64,000 nt of DNA from Mycolicibacterium sp. P9-64 (GTDB lineage: Bacteria; Actinomycetota; Actinomycetes; Mycobacteriales; Mycobacteriaceae): the NCBI RefSeq assembly GCF_008329605.1, contig NZ_NPKO01000014.1, positions 1 through 64,000 on the forward strand, given 5' to 3'. The notes beneath the pieces are model-generated. The model was given only the letters and a program-made list of their open reading frames with translations. It was not told the DNA's origin and did not search any database. Of this stretch, positions 16,690 through 24,543 are shown piece after piece. Each line of letters starts with the position of its first letter. The stretch's first letter is position 1. The translations under genes were made by a program, and so were the position numbers.

Positions 16690-18213
16690 ATGACCGGACC
16701 GCCGCCTCAGCCCCTGACCTTCGGCACGGCGGGGCTGCGGGGCCCGATGCGCGACGGTCCCGACGGCATGAACGTGCAGACCGTGACGCGGGCGAGCTGG
16801 GCACTGGCGAAGGTGCTCAAGGACAGGTGCCTTGGCGGCTCGACGGTCGTGGTGGGCCGCGACGCCCGACACCAGTCCGATGAATTCGCCATCGCCACCG
16901 CCGAAGTGCTTGCCGCAGAAGGCTTCTCCGTGGTGCTACTGCCCGACCCTGCGCCGACGCCGGTGGTGGCGTTCGCGGTGCGCCACCTGCGGGCGGTGGC
17001 CGGAGTGCAGATCACGGCATCGCACAACCCGCCAGCCGACAACGGCTACAAGGTGTACCTCGACGGCGGGCTGCAGATCATCCCGCCGAGCGACCGCGAC
17101 ATCGAATCGGCGATGGCGAGCGCCCCAGCCGACATCGCCCGTGTGGAGGTGGCGCCGGCGGGTACCGACCTCGTGCACGACTACATCCGGCGCGCCGCGA
17201 CGGTGCGCCGCACGACGGGCGACGTGCGGGTGGCGCTTACGCCGATACACGGCGTCGGGGGCGAAGTCGCGCTTCGCGTCCTCGGTGAGGCAGGCATCAC
17301 CGACATCCACGTCGTCGCCGAGCAGTTCGCGCCCGATCCCGACTTCCCGACCGTCGCCTTCCCCAATCCCGAGGAGCCCGGCGCCACCGACCTGCTACTC
17401 GCGTTGGCCGCCGAAGTCGACGCCGAGGTCGCGATCGCACTCGATCCGGATGCCGACCGGTGCGCGGTGGCAGTGCCGACGCCGACTGGCTGGCGCATGC
17501 TCACCGGCGATGAAACCGGTTGGCTACTCGGCGATTACGTGCTGTCGCAGACCGAACCCGGAGACGTGATGGCTGCCAGTGTGGTGGCCAGCACGGTGGT
17601 GTCCTCTCGCATGCTGGCGGCGATCGCCGCCAGCCACGGCGCCCAGCACGTCGAGACCCTGACCGGTTTCAAGTGGCTGGCCCGTGCGGACGCCGGGACA
17701 CCGGGCAGCACGCTGGTCTACGCCTACGAGGAGGCGATCGGTCACTGCGTCGATCCGGCGGCGGTGCGCGACAAGGACGGCATCAGTGCGGCCGTGCTGG
17801 TGTGCGACCTGGTGGTCGCCCTTCGCGGCGACGGCCGCACGCTGCTCGACGCGCTCGACGCGTTGGCCCGCGCACACGGCGTGCACACGACGACCGCGGT
17901 GTCGGTGCCCGCCGACGCGACGGTGATGGCCAGGCTGCGCGCCGAACCACCCGCTCTGGTCGGTGGCGAACCGGTCGAGGTCACGGATCTACTGGAGCGC
18001 CGCGGACAACAGCGGACCGACGCGCTGATCTGCACCGGCGAGCGTGTGCGGGTCGCGATCCGACCGTCCGGCACGGAGCCGAAGCTCAAGGCGTACTTGG
18101 AGATTCGGCTACCACCGGGCGACGACGTGCCCGCTGACCGCGTCGCGGCGGCGCGGGTGCTCGATGAATTGCGGGCCGACGTCGTCGACCTGCTTCAGCG
18201 CGGACCGAACTGA
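16690..18213 (+). CDS. pmmB: Phosphohexomutase PmmB (phosphoglucomutase/phosphomannomutase family)
   Basis: A 507-residue alpha-D-phosphohexomutase matching Rv3308. All four domains show their markers: the opening 'FGTAGLRGPM', the active-site serine loop 'ITASHNPPADNGYK', the metal loop 'DPDADR', the sugar-binding 'YEEAIGH', and the phosphate-binding 'RPSGTEPKLK'. It interconverts hexose or pentose 1- and 6(5)-phosphates; next to deoD, deoA and upp a deoxyribose/ribose phosphomutase role in nucleoside salvage is plausible (inference). ATG at 16690. Its end overlaps the convergent upp by 19 bp. Confidence 0.9.
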   Translation: MTGPPPQPLTFGTAGLRGPMRDGPDGMNVQTVTRASWALAKVLKDRCLGGSTVVVGRDARHQSDEFAIATAEVLAAEGFSVVLLPDPAPTPVVAFAVRHLRAVAGVQITASHNPPADNGYKVYLDGGLQIIPPSDRDIESAMASAPADIARVEVAPAGTDLVHDYIRRAATVRRTTGDVRVALTPIHGVGGEVALRVLGEAGITDIHVVAEQFAPDPDFPTVAFPNPEEPGATDLLLALAAEVDAEVAIALDPDADRCAVAVPTPTGWRMLTGDETGWLLGDYVLSQTEPGDVMAASVVASTVVSSRMLAAIAASHGAQHVETLTGFKWLARADAGTPGSTLVYAYEEAIGHCVDPAAVRDKDGISAAVLVCDLVVALRGDGRTLLDALDALARAHGVHTTTAVSVPADATVMARLRAEPPALVGGEPVEVTDLLERRGQQRTDALICTGERVRVAIRPSGTEPKLKAYLEIRLPPGDDVPADRVAAARVLDELRADVVDLLQRGPN

Positions 18214-18818
18214 CGGTCCCCTGCGTCACCGAGCCCCGGCACGATGTAGGCGATCTCGTTGAGTCCGTCGTCGATCGCGGCGGTGAAGAGCCGAACGTCG
18301 GGCGCCACGGCCTCAAGTGCGGCAATGCCTTCCGGCGCGCACACCACGCAGACCACGGTGATGTCGGCGGCCCGACGAGCGTGGAGGAGCCCCAAGGTGT
18401 GGGCCATCGAACCTCCCGTGGCCAGCATCGGATCGAGCACCATCACCGGCTGCGTGCTCAAGTCCTCCGGCAAGGACTCCAAATACGGTGTGGGCTCGTG
18501 CGTTTCCTCGTTGCGGGCCACGCCGACGAACCCGACCCTCGCCTCGGGGATCAGCATGTGTGCCCTGTCGACCATCCCGAGGCCTGCCCGCAGCACGGGC
18601 ACCAGTAGCGGCGGAGCCGCCAACTTCGACCCGACGAATTCGGCCATCGGTGTACGGATCGGCAGAGGCTCACTCGCCGCGTCGCGGGTGGCCTCGTAGA
18701 CGAGCATCAGCGTCAGGTCGCACAATGCGGCGCGGAAGGCGGCGTTGTTGGTGCGCTCGTCGCGCAGGGTGGTCAACCGTGCAGCGGCCAGTGGGTGATC
18801 GACAACGCGAACGTCCAT
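18195..18818 (-). CDS. upp: Uracil phosphoribosyltransferase Upp
   Basis: A 207-residue enzyme making UMP from uracil and PRPP (Rv3309c-like). It contains 'PVLRAGLGMVDRAHMLIPEA', the PRPP loop 'VMVLDPMLATGGSM', and the C-terminal uracil-binding 'NEIAYIVPGLGDAGDRQFG'. The ATG at 18818 gives the standard MDVRVVDHPL opening; longer versions lack family similarity. It is convergent with pmmB and divergent from the EspC-like gene, with an 18-bp palindrome in the 51-bp gap. Confidence 0.95.
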   Translation of the reverse strand: MDVRVVDHPLAAARLTTLRDERTNNAAFRAALCDLTLMLVYEATRDAASEPLPIRTPMAEFVGSKLAAPPLLVPVLRAGLGMVDRAHMLIPEARVGFVGVARNEETHEPTPYLESLPEDLSTQPVMVLDPMLATGGSMAHTLGLLHARRAADITVVCVVCAPEGIAALEAVAPDVRLFTAAIDDGLNEIAYIVPGLGDAGDRQFGPR

Positions 18819-18838
18819 GGGCGAAGACCCTAGTGGAA

Positions 18839-18856
18839 CCGGACGGAGTCGTCCGG
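18839..18856. promoter_or_regulatory. Palindrome between upp and the EspC-like gene
   Basis: CCGGACG-GAGT-CGTCCGG, a perfect 7-bp inverted repeat, lies 20 bp upstream of upp and 13 bp upstream of the EspC-like start. The position suits an operator for both divergent genes. The regulator is unknown. Confidence 0.4.
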
Positions 18857-18869
18857 CGTCATAACCGTC

Positions 18870-19172
18870 GTGCTCGCCGATACCGCCGTGATCCGCGCCC
18901 TCGGCGCGGCCCATTCCCGCCAGTCCGCCGACCTCGATGCCGTCGCCGCGACGCTGCGATCGGTCCCAGGACCGGAGTGCGCAGCCGCATTCGGTCCCGT
19001 CGGCGCACGCTTCCTCGCCGCGCTGACCGCGGCCATCGCCCGCGAGTCGGACGTCGCGGCTCAACTCAGTGAGCGCGTCGCCCATGCCTGCCGCACCGCC
19101 GAGGCCACGGCATCCGCGTACGTCGGCGCCGAGCATCGTGTCGGGCAGTCCATCACCGCAGCCGGGGGGTGA
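18870..19172 (+). CDS. EspC-like type VII secretion target
   Basis: A 100-residue, almost wholly helical, alanine-rich protein from a GTG start. It resembles the EspC/DUF2580 group: a helical hairpin followed by a C-terminal YxxxE signal (Tyr84-Glu88, YVGAE). Members are exported with a partner by ESX (type VII) systems. It overlaps the next gene by GTGA, so the two are translationally coupled and likely partners. No ESX machinery gene lies in the window, so the export route is inference. Assignment rests on size, helicity, signal and context rather than strong identity. Confidence 0.6.
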   Translation: MLADTAVIRALGAAHSRQSADLDAVAATLRSVPGPECAAAFGPVGARFLAALTAAIARESDVAAQLSERVAHACRTAEATASAYVGAEHRVGQSITAAGG

Positions 19173-20236
19173 CGGTGCCCAGTTCCCTCGTCGCGGCGTT
19201 GGCGGCGCCTCTGCGCGAGGTGCAGGCGCTGGTCGGCCCTGGCTGGTCGGGAGACGACCCCGCGGCCGTGTTGTCGGGGGTGCGCGACGCGCTGACCGAC
19301 GTGTCCGCGGCCGGCCGACGCGCGTGGAGTGAGGCGGCGGGCCAGTGGGCGGGTGACGGCGCCGACGCCGCGTCGGCGTTCACCCACGCGACGGTCTCCG
19401 CGGTCGACGAACTGGCGGCTCGCGCCGAGCATCTCGGGGCGAGCACGGCGACGGCGGCAGCCGCGGTCGCCAGGGCGCGTGACCGACTGCGCGAGATCGT
19501 CGAGGAGTTCGAGGCACGCGCCGCAGTGCTCGAAGCCGACTTGGATGCACCGGGCGCCGCCGCGGAGCTGATCGCCGAGGCACGCCGGGCGCTGGACGAC
19601 GCCGTTGCGGTGGTCGACGAACTGCGCACCGAACTGGACGCGCAAGCCGCTGCCGTGAGCGCGCCGCCTGGGCCTGCGCCAACTGTGCCCGCGGCTGCGG
19701 TGCCGGGTTGGTCGGGCGGTTCGGGTTCTGGCGGCTCGAGTCCCGGCCTGGGGACGTCGGCCGGCGGGTCGCCGTTCTCATGGCCGGACACCGACGCGGG
19801 CACCCCCGCCAGGGAGCCGACCAATCCGGCGGAGTTCGGCAGCGGCGTTGGGGTCACCCTGCCCGACGGCAGTACCGCGACCGCGCCGAACGCGGTCGCG
19901 GCCAGCGCCGTCCGTCACGCACTGACGCAGCTCGGCGTGCCATACGACTGGGGCGGCACCACGCCGGGCGTCGGGCTGGACTGCAGTGGCCTGACCCAGT
20001 GGGCCTATCACGAAGCGGGGCTTGATCTTCCGCGGCTGGCGCAGGAGCAGGACGTGGGTGCAGCGGTCAGTCAGAGCGACGTGCGGCCGGGTGATCTAGC
20101 GGTGTGGGACGGTCACGTCGCGATGATCGTCGGGAACGGCCTGATGGTCGAAGCCGGAGATCCCGTCCAACTCTCCCCCGTGCGAACCAGCAACGCCGGT
20201 CAGGGTTTTCAGGGGCTCTGGCGGCCGACGGCGTGA
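19169..20236 (+). CDS. NlpC/P60 peptidoglycan hydrolase with WXG-type helical N-terminus
   Basis: A 355-residue protein. Residues 1-165 are helical and carry a W-x-G turn (Trp60-Gly62, 'GQWAGDG'), as in WXG100/LXG-like substrates. A Gly/Pro/Ser-rich linker spans about 165-240. The C-terminal NlpC/P60 cysteine peptidase has Cys272 in 'LDCSGLTQWAYHEAG' and His316 in 'GDLAVWDGHVAMIVG', with 'MVEAG' supplying the third residue. Such domains cut D-Glu-mDAP bonds in cell-wall peptides. There is no Sec signal; coupling to the EspC-like gene suggests type VII export as a pair (inference). It ends exactly where the convergent EmbR-like gene ends. Confidence 0.85.
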   Translation: MTVPSSLVAALAAPLREVQALVGPGWSGDDPAAVLSGVRDALTDVSAAGRRAWSEAAGQWAGDGADAASAFTHATVSAVDELAARAEHLGASTATAAAAVARARDRLREIVEEFEARAAVLEADLDAPGAAAELIAEARRALDDAVAVVDELRTELDAQAAAVSAPPGPAPTVPAAAVPGWSGGSGSGGSSPGLGTSAGGSPFSWPDTDAGTPAREPTNPAEFGSGVGVTLPDGSTATAPNAVAASAVRHALTQLGVPYDWGGTTPGVGLDCSGLTQWAYHEAGLDLPRLAQEQDVGAAVSQSDVRPGDLAVWDGHVAMIVGNGLMVEAGDPVQLSPVRTSNAGQGFQGLWRPTA

Positions 20237-21400
20237 TCAGACATGTTTCCCGTCGCTTCGCTCGCCCAGGTCCCCCGGCTCGAGTTCGAAGACGAACTCG
20301 TGCCGGCAGATCCGGATCCGGTCGCCATCGGAGAGCGGGACGCTGCCGCGGATTCGACAGTCCTGGACGTAAACACCGTTGGCAGAACGCAGGTCGGTGA
20401 TGACGAAGGTCGTGCCCGTGTCGCTGAGCACGGCATGGTGGCGGCTGACTTCCGCATCGTCGAGCACGATGTCGTTGCCCGGTAGCCGTCCAACCCGAGT
20501 GGCCGCTCCGAACAGTGCATGGACCTCCCCCGATGGCGCACGTAGGCGCGCCACCGTCGACCGCCCGGTCGTCGTCATCCGATCGAGGGTGTTCGCGGCG
20601 AGGGACGCGGCGGTGAGCGCAGCCCGTCGCACGTCCACGACTTCTTGGCGGAGCACGCGCTCGTGCAACGCCCGGAGGTTCGGAACTGGCTCGATGCCCA
20701 GATCCTCGGCGAGGACGGCCTTCAGACGGCGGTAGGCGTCGAGCGCATCCGACTGCCGCTCTGCGACGTAGTACGCCGTGATCAATTGGGCCCACAGCGG
20801 CTCGCGATGGGGATGCTCGACCGTGAGGCGCTCAAGCGCGCCGATCACGGCATTGGCACGCCCACAAGCGATCTCGGCCTCCGCGTACGCGATGTGCACC
20901 GTGACTTGGTCTTCGACGAGCGCTGCCGCGAAGGACGTGACGAACTCCGAGTCGCCGAGATCATCGAGCACGCGTCCCCGCCATTCGCCAAGCGCCGCCG
21001 ACAGATGGCGGCTGGCGATCTCGAACTGGCCGGCCGCAGCCGCACGTATCCCCGCACCCTTCTCGATGACGAATCGGCCTATGTCGCAATCGATGTCGTC
21101 CACGCTCAGCCGGTAGCCCGACGGCGCAGCAGCCAACACCGTGCGTCCATCGAGGCCGGCGTCGTTCAGCACCCGCCGAAGGTTGGAGACGTACGTGTGC
21201 AGGCTCCCGCGCGCCGCCTGCCCGACTCGTTGCTCCCACACCGCATCGATCAACGACTCACTGCCCACCACACGATTGCGATTGATCACCAACATGGCCA
21301 GCACCGCACGCTGCTTGCGGGAACCCAACGACACCCGCGCGCCATCGACGGTCATCTCGAGCGGGCCGAGCACGCCGAAGCCCACCTCGCTAGCAGGCAC
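20237..21400 (-). CDS. EmbR-like SARP regulator with FHA domain
   Basis: A 387-residue protein closely resembling EmbR. It has an OmpR-type winged helix (about 5-100), a bacterial activation domain ('REPLWAQLITAYYVAERQSD', about 105-255) and a C-terminal FHA domain ('RVGRLPGNDIVLDDAEVSRH' then 'DLRSANGVYV'). From established work on EmbR, the FHA domain binds phosphothreonine of a cognate kinase and the protein activates cell-wall genes. The kinase gene upstream overlaps it by 11 bp, making the partnership very likely. GTG at 21400 is used; a GTG five codons later is possible. In M. tuberculosis embR precedes pknH, so the order is reversed here. Confidence 0.85.
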   Translation of the reverse strand: MPASEVGFGVLGPLEMTVDGARVSLGSRKQRAVLAMLVINRNRVVGSESLIDAVWEQRVGQAARGSLHTYVSNLRRVLNDAGLDGRTVLAAAPSGYRLSVDDIDCDIGRFVIEKGAGIRAAAAGQFEIASRHLSAALGEWRGRVLDDLGDSEFVTSFAAALVEDQVTVHIAYAEAEIACGRANAVIGALERLTVEHPHREPLWAQLITAYYVAERQSDALDAYRRLKAVLAEDLGIEPVPNLRALHERVLRQEVVDVRRAALTAASLAANTLDRMTTTGRSTVARLRAPSGEVHALFGAATRVGRLPGNDIVLDDAEVSRHHAVLSDTGTTFVITDLRSANGVYVQDCRIRGSVPLSDGDRIRICRHEFVFELEPGDLGERSDGKHV

Positions 21401-22712
21401 GCGCCTGCGGCTTCGCCGTCCCCGTCTTCACCAACGCGTCGGGCACGAAGCCGACGTCCGGGCCGTCGACGGAGGTTCTCACCTTGTCCCACACCGGGGT
21501 TGAGATCGGCGCTTGCCCGGCCGCGCCTGGCCCCAGAACCGGGTCACTGATCGTCGTGCAAACGATGAAGACCTCCGACTCGTGCGGTAGGTACCCGGTG
21601 ATCGCTGCGGACAGCACGGGCTCGGCCCGCACCTCGAGGCTGGGTTCCTGCAGCACGAAGCCACGGAACAGCGCCGCGGGCTGGCCGGTCTGCTCGGGCC
21701 CTGGCACCTGGGTGGGCGCCGGCCCCTTCTCCTGCTTGGTGAGCAGGCCGATGGTGATGCCGACCCCGCCAACGATCAGCGCCGTCGCGACGGCGAGCAC
21801 GGTCGGAAACACCCAACCCCGCTGCTTCTGGATCTCGTGCCGCACGACGGGCACCTCGGCGGGAACGCCGGGCAGGACGAGGGTGGAGTTGCCGCCAACC
21901 ACCGCGCGCTGCGCCGCGCGCACCAGCCCGCCCGCGGTCCCAAATCGGTCGTCGGGGTCCTTGGCCATGCCCCTGGCGATGACGGCGTCGAACGCCGCAG
22001 GGACCCGCGAATTGGTGACGCTCGGCCGCGGCGGCGGCGACACCAGATGCGCGGCGACCAGATTCTCCAGGCTGTCCCTGGCGAACGGACTGTCGCCGGT
22101 CAGCGCTTCGTACAGCACGCACGCCAGGGAATACACGTCGACCGCAGGGCCGGCCTCCGCGCCGTTGAACCGTTCGGGCGCCATGTAGTCGACGGTGCCG
22201 ATGGGGGTGCCCGCCGTCGTCAGGCGGGCGTCGCCCCTCGCCTCGGCGATGCCGAAGTCAACGAGGTAGGCGAAGTCGGACTCGGTGACGATGATGTTGT
22301 GCGGCTTGATGTCCCGATGCGTCAATCCCTCGGCGTGCGCCGCGTCCAGAGCCTCGCCGATCTGGCCGATGATGGCCACCGCGCGGGACGGCTCCAGCGG
22401 ACCCTTCGCGATCAATTCGTCGAGCGTCTGCCCGCGCACCAACCGCATCTCGATGTAGAGCCTGTCGTCGATCTCACCCCAGTCGTGGATCGGAATGACG
22501 TGCGGCTCCTGCAGGATCGCCGCGGCTTGGGATTCACGCTGGAACCGCGTCCGGAACGTCGGATCGTTCGATAGCCCGTCGGCGAGGATCTTCAGCGCGA
22601 CGGTGCGGTTCTTGACGGTGTCGTAGGCCTCGTACACCTCACCCATCCCGCCCTTGCCGAGCAGGCTGACCAAGTCGTACTTGCCGAACGCCGTACCGGC
22701 GCGCGACTCCAC
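21390..22712 (-). CDS. Transmembrane Ser/Thr protein kinase with SH3-like sensor
   Basis: A 440-residue Pkn-type kinase. The catalytic domain (about 11-270) has 'GKGGMGEVYEAYD', Lys41 in 'VALKIL', the catalytic 'HRDIKPHN' (Asp134), 'DFG' (152-154) and 'APE'. One membrane helix lies at about 300-324. The short outer domain (350-440) contains 'SLEVRAEPVLSAAITGYL' and 'VWDKVRTSVDGPDVGFVPDA', which reads like a bacterial SH3 domain rather than the PknH sensor. The GTG at 22712 has AGGGGG seven bases upstream; the TTG at 22748 does not. It likely phosphorylates the EmbR-like protein encoded immediately downstream. Confidence 0.85.
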   Translation of the reverse strand: MESRAGTAFGKYDLVSLLGKGGMGEVYEAYDTVKNRTVALKILADGLSNDPTFRTRFQRESQAAAILQEPHVIPIHDWGEIDDRLYIEMRLVRGQTLDELIAKGPLEPSRAVAIIGQIGEALDAAHAEGLTHRDIKPHNIIVTESDFAYLVDFGIAEARGDARLTTAGTPIGTVDYMAPERFNGAEAGPAVDVYSLACVLYEALTGDSPFARDSLENLVAAHLVSPPPRPSVTNSRVPAAFDAVIARGMAKDPDDRFGTAGGLVRAAQRAVVGGNSTLVLPGVPAEVPVVRHEIQKQRGWVFPTVLAVATALIVGGVGITIGLLTKQEKGPAPTQVPGPEQTGQPAALFRGFVLQEPSLEVRAEPVLSAAITGYLPHESEVFIVCTTISDPVLGPGAAGQAPISTPVWDKVRTSVDGPDVGFVPDALVKTGTAKPQARAC

Positions 22713-22885
22713 GGCGAACCCCCTGATTGCTAAGGCAGTGTCGCCCAAACGGTAAGGCCATCCAGTCGTTGGTAGCCACCTTTCGCGCCAATGCCTCGAG
22801 GCTCACGCCGCGCAGGAGTCCCAAATCGGGCCGAACGCCGGGATCCCGACCCACGCGAACGGGAGCACCGGCGTGACGGCCAGGG

Positions 22886-23929
22886 CTAGGGCAGCCGCGG
22901 GTCGATCAGGGTGACGCCGACGGGCGAGGCCGTGCCGACCGACGGGAGCAGGCGGGTACCCTCGGCCAGCCCGACGACGCGCTCCACCAGTGCCTGCGGG
23001 CGCAACGTGCCTGCCTCGACCAGCCCCAACATGTCGGGGTAGTCGACACTGGCCATGCCATGGCTGCCGAGAACGTCCAGTTCCCAGGCGATCACCCGGT
23101 CCATCGGCACCGCGGGATGTCCGTCGATGCTCGGCAGCAGGCCCACCTGCACGTGGCGTCCGCGCCTGCGCAGGCTGTGGATGGCGTCCGCACAGGTGGC
23201 CTCGGCGCCGACCGCGTCGACCGCGACGTGGCTGCCCCCGCCGGTGAGCTCGTGCACCCGGGCGGGGACGTCGCCCCCGTCAGAGACGACCGAGTGCTCG
23301 GCGCCCAGGCTCCCCGCCAAGTCGAGCGCCGCGGGGGTGCGGTCGACGGCGATCACCCTCGCCCCTGCCGCCACCGCGACCTGCACGGCGCTCAGTCCAA
23401 CGCCGCCGACCCCGAACACCGTCACCCACTCGCCGGGCTGGATGCCCGCCCGCCCGTGCAGCGCACGGAAGGCGGTGGCGAACCGGCAGCCCAAGCCCGC
23501 AGCGGCGGCGTCGGACACGACGTCGGCGACCGCAACCAGATTGGTGTCGGCGGCGTGCAGGGCCACGTATTCGGCGAAGGAGCCCCAGTGGGTGAAGCCG
23601 GGCTGGGTTTGGTCGGGGCACACCTGCGCCTGACCGGCCCGGCACCACTCGCATCGACCGCAGCCGCAGACGAAGGGTGTCGTCACACGGTCGCCGACAC
23701 TCCAGCGTCGCACCTCGGCGCCCACGGCGGCGATCACGCCGACCAGCTCGTGACCGGGCACGTGCGGCAGCGCGACCCCGTCGTCGTGGCCCGCCCACGC
23801 ATGCCAGTCGCTACGGCACAGACCGGTCGCGTGCACCTCGACGACCACGCCGCCGGGTGACGGCACTGGATCCGGGACCGTGACGACGTCGACCGAACCA
23901 CCGAACTCCTCGAACACCGACGCGCGCAT
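22886..23929 (-). CDS. Zinc-dependent alcohol dehydrogenase (MDR family)
   Basis: A 347-residue medium-chain dehydrogenase. Catalytic-zinc residues are in 'GLCRSDWHAW' and 'VPGHE'. The four structural-zinc cysteines are in 'CGCGRCEWCRAGQAQVC', and the Rossmann fold is 'VFGVGGVGLSAVQVAVAAG'. It oxidises an unknown alcohol with NAD(P). The ATG at 23929 gives the typical 'MRASVFEEFGG' start. It is followed by a 173-bp gap with no recognisable feature before the kinase, and preceded by the hypothetical gene 30 bp upstream, so the two may be co-transcribed. Confidence 0.88.
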   Translation of the reverse strand: MRASVFEEFGGSVDVVTVPDPVPSPGGVVVEVHATGLCRSDWHAWAGHDDGVALPHVPGHELVGVIAAVGAEVRRWSVGDRVTTPFVCGCGRCEWCRAGQAQVCPDQTQPGFTHWGSFAEYVALHAADTNLVAVADVVSDAAAAGLGCRFATAFRALHGRAGIQPGEWVTVFGVGGVGLSAVQVAVAAGARVIAVDRTPAALDLAGSLGAEHSVVSDGGDVPARVHELTGGGSHVAVDAVGAEATCADAIHSLRRRGRHVQVGLLPSIDGHPAVPMDRVIAWELDVLGSHGMASVDYPDMLGLVEAGTLRPQALVERVVGLAEGTRLLPSVGTASPVGVTLIDPRLP

Positions 23930-23959
23930 GACGCCATCGTCCCGCACCGGCGCGCGGCG

Positions 23960-24505
23960 TCAGGCCTCGCGGTCGGCGGCAGCGATGACGTCCGGGGCGA
24001 GCGCCACGATCTCGGCCTCGACGGCGGTCCGGTCCGACCTGGCCGACTCTTCCCACGCGTCATGCAGTTGCAGCATGTCGACCAACACGCCGGGGTTTCC
24101 GCACTCACCCGACAAACTCCACAACCGCAAAGCTCCCCGAGCGGGTGGGATCACGCCGTCGACGATTGCGGTGGCGACGTCGCGCGCCAACGTCCATCCC
24201 GCGGCATCCCTGGACGGCACGCGAAGCCCGAGCTCGACCAGCGCCGCGCGGAAGAGAGAGTCGACCTCGAGCCCGTCGAGCTTCGTCGAATCGGCTGGCT
24301 GGGACGCGAGTTCGACCAACCCTTCGCCGTCGGCTCCCTCGGCGACGAGTTGAGCGGCCAAACGAACCGCCGCCTCCGGGGCGAAGCCATCACCGAGGAC
24401 CAGGCGCGCCGCCAGCTCTTCCAGCCGCGTCCGCTGCGACCGGGTCAGACTGGCCTCGTCGGCGCCCACTCGACCAGCATGACAAACGAAGCCATCGCCA
24501 ACCAC
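23960..24505 (-). CDS. Hypothetical protein
   Basis: A 181-residue acidic, leucine/alanine-rich, probably helical cytoplasmic protein I do not recognise. It has no signal peptide, membrane helix or obvious catalytic motif. The start is uncertain: GTG at 24505 directly follows GAGG, and GTG at 24469 would also fit. Codon use matches its neighbours and it lies 30 bp before the alcohol dehydrogenase on the same strand. The start region is divergent from the Rv3311-like gene, 38 bp away. Confidence 0.6.
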   Translation of the reverse strand: MVGDGFVCHAGRVGADEASLTRSQRTRLEELAARLVLGDGFAPEAAVRLAAQLVAEGADGEGLVELASQPADSTKLDGLEVDSLFRAALVELGLRVPSRDAAGWTLARDVATAIVDGVIPPARGALRLWSLSGECGNPGVLVDMLQLHDAWEESARSDRTAVEAEIVALAPDVIAAADREA

Positions 24506-24543
24506 CCTCGGCGTCGGCAGAGTGCGTCGTTAGGCTGTGCCGC

